From contig CAJTVN010000007.1 of NCBI GenBank assembly GCA_910579685.1, forward strand, positions 1-64,000: 64,000 bases of DNA, read 5' to 3'. The translations under genes were made by a program, and so were the position numbers. The stretch's first letter is position 1; every line of letters begins with the position of its first letter. Positions 8,864 to 17,160 of the stretch are shown here, piece after piece. The notes under the pieces are model-generated. The model did no database searches. It saw only the letters and a program-made list of their open reading frames with translations, and was not told where the DNA came from. This DNA comes from an uncultured Lachnospiraceae bacterium (GTDB lineage Bacteria; Bacillota; Clostridia; Lachnospirales; Lachnospiraceae).

Positions 8864-9793
8864 TTGTTTTTTTGTGCAAAAAAAATAGTGTATTTGTCTT
8901 TATATGAGGGAGAAGAAAGAATGGGATCGGCAGGGTTTGCAGGAATCTACGGAGAAAAGGAGGAGGTCCGGATCACCTTGCAGATCAAAACGGCCGAGGC
9001 CGAAGGAACCTGTCCCGTGAGACTTATTCTGCGGGGACAGGAGATCGCGATTGGAGAGATAGAGCTGAAAAAGGGATGCGGAACGTATGAGAGACGGTTT
9101 GCGATGGACCGGGAGGGGATGATGATTGCCTCTAATCATGCGGCGGAGAAAGATCTGGAAGCGGTATATGTGGTATTGGACGCAGGAAGAAGCGTCAGGG
9201 GAACCTGGATGAAGAGCGGCGCAGGGAATGCGGCGCCACAGGAGAGACAAAGCGGGACGGGCAGTGGGAAGGAGAAACGGCCGGAGGAAAGGGAAGCAGG
9301 GAAAACGGCGCAGAAGGGCCGGGAGCTGGAAGCTCTTCAAAGGAGGCCGGAAAGAGAGCAGGAGAGGAGAGAGCGAAGGCGGGAGGCGGAACCTGCGGGG
9401 GCGGAGGAAGAGGAGGTATTTTACCAGCAGAATTATTTGTCGGACAAATGGGAGCAGATGAAGAGCCAGTACAACAGGGTGCATCCCTTCGGTGATGACA
9501 GAGAGTTTATATCCATTGAGCTGAAGGACTTTGTGGTGATGCGGGAGTCCTGCCAGCGTCTGATCAATAACAGCTTCCTGCTGCATGGGTTTTACAATTA
9601 CAGGCATCTGATCCTGGGAAAGGACTGCCGGATCGGTGATGAGAGGGAGATCTGCTTTTATCTCGGGGTTCCCGGCGTGTTTTTTGAGAGGGAAAAGATG
9701 GTTGCGGTCATGTTCGGCTTTGAAGGCTTTGAGTGCGCCGGGCCTGTGGAGATCGGAAAATTCGGCTATTATATGAGGCGCGTGGAAATATAG
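8864..9793 (+). CDS. DUF6128-like hypothetical protein
   Basis: A cytoplasmic protein of about 309 residues with two ordered ends joined by a charged linker. The N-terminal ~110 residues look like a beta-sandwich (FFCAKKIVYLSLYEGEER). Residues ~125-185 are low-complexity Arg/Glu/Ala/Gly. The C-terminal ~115 residues, beginning 'YLSDKWEQMKSQYNRVHPF', resemble the DUF6128 domain of Lachnospiraceae proteins (from memory, moderate certainty). The best start appears to be TTG at 8864, 8 bases after TAGGAGGG. An ATG at 8843 and a TTG at 8834 are in frame but overlap or precede that site. The function is unknown. Confidence 0.65.
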   Translation: MFFCAKKIVYLSLYEGEERMGSAGFAGIYGEKEEVRITLQIKTAEAEGTCPVRLILRGQEIAIGEIELKKGCGTYERRFAMDREGMMIASNHAAEKDLEAVYVVLDAGRSVRGTWMKSGAGNAAPQERQSGTGSGKEKRPEEREAGKTAQKGRELEALQRRPEREQERRERRREAEPAGAEEEEVFYQQNYLSDKWEQMKSQYNRVHPFGDDREFISIELKDFVVMRESCQRLINNSFLLHGFYNYRHLILGKDCRIGDEREICFYLGVPGVFFEREKMVAVMFGFEGFECAGPVEIGKFGYYMRRVEI

Positions 9794-9857
9794 CGGGGAT
9801 GTGGGCCGAGCGGTAGTGACATTTTGGCGGAAGTGATATAAAATGAAAAAATAAAAA

Positions 9858-10065
9858 CCATGGTTTTATTCCGAAGGAAACTGCCATGCGTTACCTTCGC
9901 AGTTAACTTGGGACAGGCACCCTTGCGGCACATAAAAAATTCTGCTTAGTGCTGCTTTGTTCCCAACCTGACACGGTTCGCAGACATCTATTGCGCAAGA
10001 CCCATCCGTCAACGCCACTTGCGAAGGGCAGCCATAGCAGCTTCCTTTGAAATAAAACTGCATGG
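9858..10065 (-). ncRNA. ffs: Signal recognition particle RNA (SRP RNA/scRNA)
   Basis: The RNA partner of Ffh in co-translational membrane targeting. Read on the minus strand, GTCAGGTTGGGAACAAAGCA (about 9956-9975) aligns base for base in length with the conserved SRP helix 8 (GTCAGG, GGAA tetraloop, AAGCAGC). The flanks then fold back as one long hairpin: CTTGCG/CGCAAG, GTTGAC/GTTAAC, TTCGCA/TGCGAA, AAGGAAGCTGC/GCAGTTTCCTT, GTTTTATT/AATAAAAC, CCATG/CATGG. TGTGCCG after helix 8 resembles the Bacillus scRNA. I cannot identify a separate Alu domain. The 3' end runs into a T-rich tract. A promoter is recorded separately, so the 5' end may reach about 10090. Confidence 0.88.
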
Positions 10066-10095
10066 TTTGGAGCGCTTTTTATAAGGCTCTCTAGT

Positions 10096-10124
10096 AGTAT
10101 ATTGTTTTTTGGCGAATTTGTCAA
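10096..10124 (-). promoter_or_regulatory. Promoter of the SRP RNA gene
   Basis: On the minus strand TTGACA (10124-10119) and TATACT (10101-10096) are separated by exactly 17 bases, a near-consensus sigma-A promoter pointing into the SRP RNA. Its -35 box lies immediately beside the ribosome site of the divergent tadA gene. Confidence 0.8.
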
Positions 10125-10136
10125 CCGGAGGAAGCT

Positions 10137-10658
10137 ATGACAGACCAGGAAAAATACATGAAGGAAGCCATACGGCAGGCAAAGAAGGCATATGCCCTGG
10201 GGGAGGTGCCCATTGGCTGCGTGATTGTTTATGAGGGAAAAATTATCGGAAGGGGCTATAACCGCAGAAATACGGACAAGAATACGCTGGCCCATGCGGA
10301 GATCACGGCCATCAACAGGGCCAGCAAAAAGATCGGGGACTGGCGGCTTGAGGGGTGCTGCCTTTATGTGACTCTGGAGCCCTGTCAGATGTGCGCAGGG
10401 GCCATTGTTCAGGCGAGGATCGACGAGGTGGTGATGGGAAGCATGAATCCCAAGGCTGGCTGCGGGGGCTCGATCCTGAATATCCTGGAGATGCCGGAGT
10501 TTAACCACCAGGTAAAGGTCACAAGGGGAGTGCTGGTGGAGGAGTGCTCGGCTCTTCTCACGGACTTTTTTAAGGAACTGCGGGTGAGGGTGAAAAAGGA
10601 AAAGGAGGAGAGAAGGAAGATAGCTGATAGCTACTCATTTCCTCCCACAATGTTCTGA
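10137..10658 (+). CDS. tadA: tRNA-specific adenosine deaminase
   Basis: Deaminates A34 to inosine in the anticodon of tRNA-Arg(ACG), a zinc-dependent reaction. Deaminase motifs are present: HAEI near residue 55 (zinc His and catalytic Glu) and PCQMCAG near residue 85 (two zinc Cys). The length of 173 residues is normal. The start ATG follows CGGAGGAAGC. In Bacillus-type genomes tadA, the scRNA gene and dnaX are neighbours. Here the SRP RNA lies just upstream on the opposite strand, with no dnaX in view. The 3' end overlaps the convergent MATE gene by 28 bases. Confidence 0.95.
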   Translation: MTDQEKYMKEAIRQAKKAYALGEVPIGCVIVYEGKIIGRGYNRRNTDKNTLAHAEITAINRASKKIGDWRLEGCCLYVTLEPCQMCAGAIVQARIDEVVMGSMNPKAGCGGSILNILEMPEFNHQVKVTRGVLVEECSALLTDFFKELRVRVKKEKEERRKIADSYSFPPTMF

Positions 10659-12031
10659 AGCCATACGCCGCTTTTTACCATGAAGAAGCCGATGATCACC
10701 TTGATAAGCTCCGTGAACTGCACCAGGAAGAAAACCATGGCAATGGGCAGTGCGGTATGGCGCGCAAGCAGGGTTGCAAAGGGGATGACCAGCACCCAGG
10801 TGTAAACGCTGTCAAACAGGAAGGTGACAATGGTTTTGCCGCCGGAGCGGAGGGTAAAATAGGTGCAATGGGAGAAGGCGCACAGGGGCATGACCAGGGC
10901 GGAGATAATGATGAAAACTCTGGCAAGCTCCTTGATGCTCTCCTGCGTATTGTAGATGGAGGGGAAAAGCCGTCCCAGCATGATCATGAGAACGGAGATG
11001 ACGCAGCAGCAGGCCACGCTGAAAAAGATCATCTTATTGTCCGCATCCTTGGCCTCATCCTTTTTGCCTGCGCCAAGAAGCTGCCCCACCACGATGGAGA
11101 TGCAGCCTCCCAGCTGTATGTACACGATATTGAACAGGTTGCTGATGGTGGAGGAGATATTCTGTGCGGCGACCACCTCAAGGCCCCTTGCGGCATAGCA
11201 CTGGGAGATCACGGCCATTCCGCTTGCCCAGAGCATTTCGTTCAGCATAAGGGGCGTCCCCTTCTTAAAAATGTCAGTCAGGATAGAACGGGGGATCCCA
11301 AGGCCCCGGTAGGCTCCCACAATATAGAGATTTTTGTCCGTGTGAGTGTGAGTCCAGACGATCACGATCAGGCACTCGATAAACCGGGCGATGACCGTGG
11401 CGATGGCGGCACCCTCCACGCCCATGGCGGGAATCCCCGCAATTCCGAAGATCAGCACGTAGTCCAGGATCAGATTGGTGAACACGGCCGCCGCACTGGC
11501 AATCATGGGAATCAGGGTCTGCCCCGTCTCCCGGATGGTGTTGATATAGGTCTGCCCGATGGCAAAGGGAATCAGGCCGATCATCATGATGGAAAGATAC
11601 TCCTTTCCATATTCAAGAGCCAGGGAAATATCGCCCACGCTTCCCGTATCGCTCAGATACAGGGAAATCAGCTCCGTGTCTAAAAGGCCGAAAAGCAGCA
11701 GGGCAAGGGCGGTGATGGCGACGCAGGTATAGAGCTTGAAACGGAAGGTATAGCGCTGTCCCTTATAGTCGCCCTTTCCGTAAAACTGGGTGCCAAAAAT
11801 CCCGGCGCCGGATACGCCGCCGAAAATGCAGATATTAAAGACAAACATCAGCTGGTTGACAATGGCGACCCCCGACATCTGTTCGGTGCCCACCTGTCCC
11901 ACCATGATATTGTCCAGAAAGCTTACGAAGCTGGTAATGGCGTTCTGTATGATCATGGGCACGGCCAAAAGCAGCACGTAGCGGTAAAATTCCCTGTCTC
12001 CGATAAACTTGTTTTTAAATTTTTTCAACAT
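10631..12031 (-). CDS. MATE family efflux transporter
   Basis: A 466-residue membrane exporter of the multidrug and toxin extrusion family, expected to expel cationic compounds using an ion gradient. About twelve hydrophobic segments are visible. The N-terminal half contains PMIIQNAITSFVSFLDNIMV, characteristic of MATE helix 1, and SGAGIFGTQFYGKGD. The ATG at 12031 follows AGGGAG by 8 bases; a TTG 18 bases upstream is less likely. The stop lies inside the convergent tadA gene. The substrate is unknown. The adjacent GntR/ABC cassette points the other way and is probably separately regulated. Confidence 0.92.
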   Translation of the reverse strand: MLKKFKNKFIGDREFYRYVLLLAVPMIIQNAITSFVSFLDNIMVGQVGTEQMSGVAIVNQLMFVFNICIFGGVSGAGIFGTQFYGKGDYKGQRYTFRFKLYTCVAITALALLLFGLLDTELISLYLSDTGSVGDISLALEYGKEYLSIMMIGLIPFAIGQTYINTIRETGQTLIPMIASAAAVFTNLILDYVLIFGIAGIPAMGVEGAAIATVIARFIECLIVIVWTHTHTDKNLYIVGAYRGLGIPRSILTDIFKKGTPLMLNEMLWASGMAVISQCYAARGLEVVAAQNISSTISNLFNIVYIQLGGCISIVVGQLLGAGKKDEAKDADNKMIFFSVACCCVISVLMIMLGRLFPSIYNTQESIKELARVFIIISALVMPLCAFSHCTYFTLRSGGKTIVTFLFDSVYTWVLVIPFATLLARHTALPIAMVFFLVQFTELIKVIIGFFMVKSGVWLQNIVGGNE

Positions 12032-12196
12032 ATGTATTCTCCCTGTCAAGTCCGAAATAGGACGGATATTGCTATCCTATAACAGAAGAGGGGGAATGTC
12101 AAGATGAGGAAAAAGGATAGGAAAATCATTTTGGAATGGCAGTTTCACAGACATCAGGATTCCAGAATGAATTCCATGAAAACAGTAGAATATATA

Positions 12197-12225
12197 TTGA
12201 CATTATTGTATATATATGATATATA
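12197..12225 (+). promoter_or_regulatory. Promoter and AT-palindrome before the GntR-ABC operon
   Basis: TTGACA at 12197-12202 and TATATA at 12220-12225 are spaced by 17 bases. The region 12207-12234 is almost wholly alternating A and T and nearly self-complementary, so it could be the operator bound by the YtrA-type regulator encoded just downstream. The operator role is inference. Confidence 0.65.
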
Positions 12226-12278
12226 TAATATATAAAGAGAAAAACGCCAGAAGGGACAGAGGACGGGGAGGTGAAAGG

Positions 12279-12653
12279 TTGAATATAATTATCAGTAATT
12301 CCGGGGAGACTCCCATATATGAACAGATTACCGGACAGATCAAGAATATGGTGATGAGCGGACAGCTGCAGGAGGGGGATGCGCTCCCGTCCATGCGGAC
12401 TCTGGCAAGGGAGCTTCGGATCAGCGTGATTACCACCAAAAGGGCTTACGAGGATCTGGAAAGGGACGGCTTTATCACCACGGTGGTAGGGAAGGGGAGC
12501 TTTGTCAGGAAGGCGGATACCAGGCTGATCCGGGAGGAAAAGCTAAAACGGATCGAGAGGCTTCTGGGCGAGGCGGTTCTCGAGGCGAACCGAAGCGGTA
12601 TCAGCAGAGAGGAACTTCTGGAGATACTGGAAATCATATATCAGGAGCGGTAA
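12279..12653 (+). CDS. GntR family regulator, YtrA subfamily
   Basis: A short (124-residue) repressor with an N-terminal winged helix: PIYEQITGQIKNMVMSGQ, then GDALPSMRTLARELRIS and TTKRAYEDLERDGFI. Only a short helical tail follows, which is the YtrA pattern rather than a full effector domain. Such proteins usually repress the ABC genes beside them and respond to cell-envelope stress. The start appears to be TTG at 12279, 6 bases after GGGGAGGTG; no in-frame ATG fits. It is first in a three-gene unit with the ABC ATPase and permease. Confidence 0.87.
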   Translation: MNIIISNSGETPIYEQITGQIKNMVMSGQLQEGDALPSMRTLARELRISVITTKRAYEDLERDGFITTVVGKGSFVRKADTRLIREEKLKRIERLLGEAVLEANRSGISREELLEILEIIYQER

Positions 12654-12706
12654 GACCTGGCGCTTTCACAGGCGGCTGAGGAGAAAGGAAGGAGAAAAAC
12701 CAGGAA

Positions 12707-13606
12707 ATGGATACGGGTAATGCGGTTACAATAAAGAATCTGACAAAGAGGTACAGTGGTTTTTTGCTGGATCATATCAGCTTTGAAATCCCCTGGGGCT
12801 CCATTGTGGGATTTATCGGGGAAAACGGGGCCGGCAAGAGCACGACCATCCGGGCCATGCTGGGCCTTATGCCCGTGGACGAGGGCGAGATCGATCTTGC
12901 GGGATGCAGCGTGTGCGGTGCGGGAAGTGATGACAAATGGCGGGAGCAGGTGGGAGTGGTGTTTGACGAGTGCAACTTTCCCGCAGAGCTTAAGGTGAAG
13001 GATATCGGAACCAGTATGAGATATGTCTTTCCCAAATGGGAGGAGAAGGGATTCGAGGATTATCTCGACCGGTTTGAGATTCCCCGGGATAAGAAGACAA
13101 AGGAATTATCCAAAGGAATGAAGATGAAGCTCTCCATCGCCGTGGCTCTGTCCCATCACAGCAGAATACTGATTCTGGACGAGGCCACAAGCGGATTAGA
13201 CCCGGTGGTGAGAAATGAGATCCTCGACCTTTTTCAGGAGTTCGTGGAGGACGGACGACATGCGGTTTTTCTCTCCTCCCACATAACCTCGGATATCGAG
13301 AAGATAGCGGATTATATTATCCTGATTCATAGGGGAAGGCTTCTGCTTCATGAAAATAAGGATGAGCTGATTTACCGCTACGGAATTGTTCGGGGGACAA
13401 AGGCGCAGATAGCGAGAATACCGAAAGAGCTGATAAAGGGAAAATGGGAGAATTCCTTTGAAACCAGCGTGCTGGTGAAGGATAAGAGCCGCTTTGAGAG
13501 AGGCGGGCTGGAGTCGCTTAAGAGTTCGCCGGAGGAGGCGGAACCCGTGCTGGATAAGGCCGGCATAGAGGATATTCTGATGTATATGGTAAAGGCGGAG
13601 GGATAA
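12707..13606 (+). CDS. ABC transporter ATP-binding protein (YtrB-like)
   Basis: A 299-residue ATPase pairing with the permease that follows. It has Walker A GENGAGKST (near residue 43), a signature region LSKGMKMKLS, Walker B ILILDEATSGLD and the H-loop SSHITSDIEK. The signature has the LSKGM form common in ABC-2 exporters of the bacitracin/lantibiotic type. A ~75-residue C-terminal extension follows the ATPase core. It lies 53 bases after the GntR gene and 1 base before the permease. An export or self-protection role is inference from the YtrA context. Confidence 0.9.
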   Translation: MDTGNAVTIKNLTKRYSGFLLDHISFEIPWGSIVGFIGENGAGKSTTIRAMLGLMPVDEGEIDLAGCSVCGAGSDDKWREQVGVVFDECNFPAELKVKDIGTSMRYVFPKWEEKGFEDYLDRFEIPRDKKTKELSKGMKMKLSIAVALSHHSRILILDEATSGLDPVVRNEILDLFQEFVEDGRHAVFLSSHITSDIEKIADYIILIHRGRLLLHENKDELIYRYGIVRGTKAQIARIPKELIKGKWENSFETSVLVKDKSRFERGGLESLKSSPEEAEPVLDKAGIEDILMYMVKAEG

Positions 13607-13607
13607 G

Positions 13608-14249
13608 ATGAAAGGATTGTTGCTAAAGGATCTGAACACGTTAAAAGGATATGGGAAGCAGTACGGGATTGTCTTTGTGATTATGACAGTGTGGGCGCTC
13701 GCCATGGAGACCGTTTCTTTTGTGTCAATGTACAGCATCCTGCTGGGAGGTATGCTGGTGCTGAGCACGCTGACCATGGATGAGGCGGTGAATTTCAACC
13801 GGTGGGCGCTAACCACGCCGGTGGGGGTCAGAGGGCTGATCGGGGCCAAGTATGTGCTTCTGGTCTGTACGGTAGGAGTGGGAACCGGATTTGGAATTTT
13901 GCTGAACGTGGCGCTCGGGGCATTCCTGGGAGGCCTGCAGTGGGAGGAGGTGGAAAGTCTTCCCATTGTTGCGGCCCTGTTCTTTATCGCCTATTCCATA
14001 ACGCTCCCCATCAGCTTTAAAATTGGCGTGGAGAAGAGCAGATACATCTATATTTTGATCCTTTCCGGCATAGGGGCCGCCGTCTTCGGACTGGTAAAGG
14101 TTCTGGACCGGCTGGGAATTCTGGAAGAGATCGATAGTTCGGAGGCCGCCTATTTTGCCGTGATTCTGGGGATGCTTGTTGTGAGCGTTCTGGTGCTTGT
14201 GATCTCCTACCGGATCTGCATACGGGTAGTCAGAAATAAGGAGTGGTGA
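13608..14249 (+). CDS. ABC-2 type permease
   Basis: A 213-residue membrane protein starting MKGLLLKDLNTLKGYGKQYG, the usual opening of ABC-2 permeases encoded after YtrA-type regulators. Six hydrophobic segments are visible, with a charged segment 'VGVRGLIGAKYVLLV' in the middle. It forms the channel for the preceding ATPase; start and stop are separated by one base. The last 20 bases overlap the 3' end of the convergent Crp/Fnr gene, so antisense interference is possible. Confidence 0.87.
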   Translation: MKGLLLKDLNTLKGYGKQYGIVFVIMTVWALAMETVSFVSMYSILLGGMLVLSTLTMDEAVNFNRWALTTPVGVRGLIGAKYVLLVCTVGVGTGFGILLNVALGAFLGGLQWEEVESLPIVAALFFIAYSITLPISFKIGVEKSRYIYILILSGIGAAVFGLVKVLDRLGILEEIDSSEAAYFAVILGMLVVSVLVLVISYRICIRVVRNKEW

Positions 14250-14874
14250 CAAGCAGGGTGATGAGGCGGGAATGCTTTTCGATCAGCCCTTCCTGGCACA
14301 TCCTGGCAATCTCCTTCATCAGTGAGCTGCGGTCCACCGCCAGATAGTCGGCAAGATCCGAATAAGGGATGGGCAGCATTATGACAGGACCTCCCTGGCG
14401 CAGGGACTGAAAATGTAAAAAAGAAAGCACCTTGTTGCGCGTCGACTTCTGCTGCAGGATATGGCAATGCTGCTGCAGAGAGGCCACACTGGACTGAAAG
14501 ATAAATTCCGGCAGATGCGAAATCCCTCCGGAGGGCTGCGTCTGCCGAAAGCTTCTGATCTGATTCATGGTAAGAGAAGCCACACGGCAGGGGTATTTGG
14601 CTGCGACATAGCAGTGGCCGTTGTTCGGCTGGATCATGGCGCTGTAATAGATGGCCTGTCCTTTTACGAAATAATTCAGAATCTGCGTTTCACCGGAGGC
14701 ATCCTCCACGGTCAGATAGGCCGTTCCGCCGAGAAGAAGGAAGACCTTATGCATTTCCGACTTCCGGATGGGAAGAATTTCCCCTCTTTTGTAAGCCCTG
14801 ACAGAGGGATGAAAAGTTTTTTCCAATAGATCCAGTTCCGGATCACTGAGAAAATCCCGTATTTCCTGCACCAT
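14230..14874 (-). CDS. Crp/Fnr family transcriptional regulator
   Basis: A 214-residue protein with an N-terminal cyclic-nucleotide-binding-type beta roll (about 15-125, including KRGEILPIRKSEMHKVFLLL) and a C-terminal winged helix (about 150-214) with YSDLADYLAVDRSSLMKEIA as the recognition region. No cysteine cluster for an FNR-type [4Fe-4S] centre is visible at the N-terminus, so it is probably not a classical oxygen sensor. It is divergent from nrdD, with two inverted repeats in the shared 130-base spacer, which makes control of itself or nrdDG plausible. The effector is unknown. Confidence 0.85.
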   Translation of the reverse strand: MVQEIRDFLSDPELDLLEKTFHPSVRAYKRGEILPIRKSEMHKVFLLLGGTAYLTVEDASGETQILNYFVKGQAIYYSAMIQPNNGHCYVAAKYPCRVASLTMNQIRSFRQTQPSGGISHLPEFIFQSSVASLQQHCHILQQKSTRNKVLSFLHFQSLRQGGPVIMLPIPYSDLADYLAVDRSSLMKEIARMCQEGLIEKHSRLITLLVTTPYF

Positions 14875-14895
14875 ATCTTGAAATGCCTCCTAGTA

Positions 14896-14917
14896 AAAAT
14901 ACTACATCTTGTATTTT
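14896..14917. promoter_or_regulatory. Inverted repeat, candidate Crp/Fnr operator
   Basis: AAAATAC at 14896-14902 and GTATTTT at 14911-14917 form a perfect 7-bp inverted repeat with an 8-base spacer, about 22 bases upstream of the Crp/Fnr start. The geometry fits a dimeric regulator. Binding is inferred. Confidence 0.45.
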
Positions 14918-14922
14918 AATTT

Positions 14923-14948
14923 AAAACTGTGGCTTTGGCAACAGTTTT
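14923..14948 (+). promoter_or_regulatory. Inverted repeat with T-run upstream of nrdD
   Basis: AAAACTGT (14923-14930) and ACAGTTTT (14941-14948) pair perfectly around a 10-base loop, and the T-run continues to 14950. Read toward nrdD it looks like an intrinsic terminator or attenuator 55 bases before the start. Read as DNA it could be a second operator. Nothing transcribed from the left on the plus strand obviously needs a terminator here. Confidence 0.4.
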
Positions 14949-15003
14949 TTTTGAGCGCCTGTAGCATAATGGGATTTACCACACGTTACAAGGAGGGGTT
15001 TTC

Positions 15004-17160
15004 ATGAAGGTAATTAAAAGAAACGGATCGGAAGTGAATTTTGATGTCAACAAAATTGTGGCTGCAATCGCCAAGGCCAACAAGGCCGCTCATAGAGAGG
15101 AACTGACCAGGGAGCAGATCCAGGAGATTGCGGAATACATTAATTTTAAATGCACCAGGATGAACCGTGCGATTTCGGTGGAAGAAATGCAGGATATGGT
15201 GGAAAACCAGATCATGGCCCAGGGGGCTTTTAATGTGGCCAGATGTTATGTGCGCTACCGCTATACCAGATCCCTGGTGAGAAAGAGCAACACCACGGAC
15301 GACAGGATTCTTTCCCTGATCGAGTGCAACAATGAGGAGGTACTCCAGGAGAATTCCAATAAGGATCCCATTATCAACAGCGTGCAGAGGGATTACATGG
15401 CCGGTGAGGTCAGCAAGGATCTCACCAGGAGGCTTCTTCTGCCCACGGAGATCGTGAAGGCGGATCAGGAGGGGCTGATTCATTTTCATGATTCGGATTA
15501 TTTTGCACAGCATATGCACAACTGTGATCTGGTAAATCTGGAGGACATGCTTCAGAACGGGACGGTAATCAGCGAGACCTTTATTGACAAGCCGCAGAGC
15601 TTTTCCACGGCCTGCAATATCGCCATGCAGATCACGGCCCAGGTGGCCAGCAACCAGTATGGGGGACAGAGCATTTCCCTGACCCATCTGGTGCCCTTTG
15701 TGCAGGTTTCCAGGGAGAAGATCCGCAAAGAGGTGCTGGAAGACGCGCGGATGATGGGGAACTCTCCTTCCGAGGAAGTTGTCAGCCATATTGTGGAGAG
15801 GCGTCTTCGCAAGGAGGTGGAAAAGGGGGTTCAGACGATTCAGTACCAGATCATTACCCTGATGACCACCAACGGGCAGGCACCCTTTCTCACCGTGTTC
15901 ATGTACCTGAACGAAGCGAAAAATGAGAGGGAGAAGAGAGATCTGGCTCTGGTGATCGAGGAGATGCTGAATCAGCGGATTCAGGGGGTAAAGAACGAGA
16001 GCGGAACTTATATCACGCCTGCGTTTCCCAAGCTGATCTACGTGCTGGAGGAGGATAATATCACGGAGGGGACGGAGTATTTTTACCTGACCCAGCTGGC
16101 GGCAAAGTGCACGGCCAAGAGGCTGGTGCCGGATTATATATCGGAAAAGAAGATGAAGGAGCTCAAGGAAGGCAACTGCTTTCCGGTTATGGGCTGTCGG
16201 AGCGCCCTTTCACCCTGGAAGGATGAAAACGGAAATTATAAGTTTTACGGGAGATTTAACCAGGGGGTTGTGACCATCAATCTGGTGGATGTGGCACTCT
16301 CATCCCACAGGGACATGGATAAGTTCTGGAAGGTCTTTGACGAGAGACTGGATCTGTGCTACCGGGCGCTCATGTACAGGCACAACCGTCTTAAGGGAAC
16401 GCTCTCGGATGCGGCGCCGATTCTCTGGCAGTACGGCGCACTGGCAAGGCTGCCCAAGGGACAGCCCATCGACGAGCTGCTCTATGGCGGGTACTCCACT
16501 ATTTCCCTTGGATATGCGGGACTGTGCGAGTGCGTGAAATATATGACAGGGAAGTCCCACACGGATCCGGAGGCAAAGCCCTTTGCCCTGGATGTGATGA
16601 AACATATGAACGAGGCCTGCAACCGCTGGAAGGAGGAGACCAATATCGCCTTCAGCATTTACGGATCGCCAATCGAGAGCACGACCTACAAGTTTGCAAA
16701 ATGTCTGCAGAGACGGTTCGGAATCGTGGAGGGCGTGACGGACAAGGGATATATCACCAACAGTTATCACGTGAAAGTGACGGAGCCCATCGACGCTTTT
16801 GCCAAGCTGAAATTCGAGGCGGATTTCCAGGCGCTGTCAACGGGCGGGGCTATCAGCTACGTGGAGGTGCCCAATATGCAGAACAATATTCCGGCGGTTC
16901 TTGCAGTGATCAAGTTTATTTATGACAATATCATGTATGCGGAGCTGAACACCAAGAGCGATTTCTGCCAGGCCTGCGGCTACAGCGGCGAGATCCAGAT
17001 TGTGAAGGAGGATGGAAAGCTGGTTTGGGAGTGTCCTTCCTGCGGCAACCGGGATCAGAACACTCTGAACGTGGCCCGCAGAACCTGCGGCTATATCGGG
17101 ACACAGTTCTGGAATCAGGGAAGAACGCAGGAAATCAAGGAAAGGGTAATGCATCTGTAA
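15004..17160 (+). CDS. nrdD: Anaerobic ribonucleoside-triphosphate reductase (class III)
   Basis: Converts ribonucleoside triphosphates to dNTPs under anaerobic conditions using a glycyl radical. Of the 718 residues, the first ~95 are an ATP-cone (MKVIKRNGSEVNFDVNKI). The catalytic barrel follows, and near the C-terminus a zinc site has CQACGYSG and CPSCGNRD. The radical glycine lies in RRTCGYIGTQFW about 25 residues from the end. The start follows AAGGAGGGG. nrdG begins at the base after its stop, so the pair is co-transcribed. The enzyme is inactivated by oxygen, which fits an obligate anaerobe. Confidence 0.96.
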   Translation: MKVIKRNGSEVNFDVNKIVAAIAKANKAAHREELTREQIQEIAEYINFKCTRMNRAISVEEMQDMVENQIMAQGAFNVARCYVRYRYTRSLVRKSNTTDDRILSLIECNNEEVLQENSNKDPIINSVQRDYMAGEVSKDLTRRLLLPTEIVKADQEGLIHFHDSDYFAQHMHNCDLVNLEDMLQNGTVISETFIDKPQSFSTACNIAMQITAQVASNQYGGQSISLTHLVPFVQVSREKIRKEVLEDARMMGNSPSEEVVSHIVERRLRKEVEKGVQTIQYQIITLMTTNGQAPFLTVFMYLNEAKNEREKRDLALVIEEMLNQRIQGVKNESGTYITPAFPKLIYVLEEDNITEGTEYFYLTQLAAKCTAKRLVPDYISEKKMKELKEGNCFPVMGCRSALSPWKDENGNYKFYGRFNQGVVTINLVDVALSSHRDMDKFWKVFDERLDLCYRALMYRHNRLKGTLSDAAPILWQYGALARLPKGQPIDELLYGGYSTISLGYAGLCECVKYMTGKSHTDPEAKPFALDVMKHMNEACNRWKEETNIAFSIYGSPIESTTYKFAKCLQRRFGIVEGVTDKGYITNSYHVKVTEPIDAFAKLKFEADFQALSTGGAISYVEVPNMQNNIPAVLAVIKFIYDNIMYAELNTKSDFCQACGYSGEIQIVKEDGKLVWECPSCGNRDQNTLNVARRTCGYIGTQFWNQGRTQEIKERVMHL

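Noticed and set aside
9797..9840. Sequence 'gggccgagcggtagtgac' resembling a serine or leucine tRNA D-arm
   Set aside because: No anticodon stem, T-loop or acceptor pairing follows, so it is chance similarity or at most a tRNA remnant.
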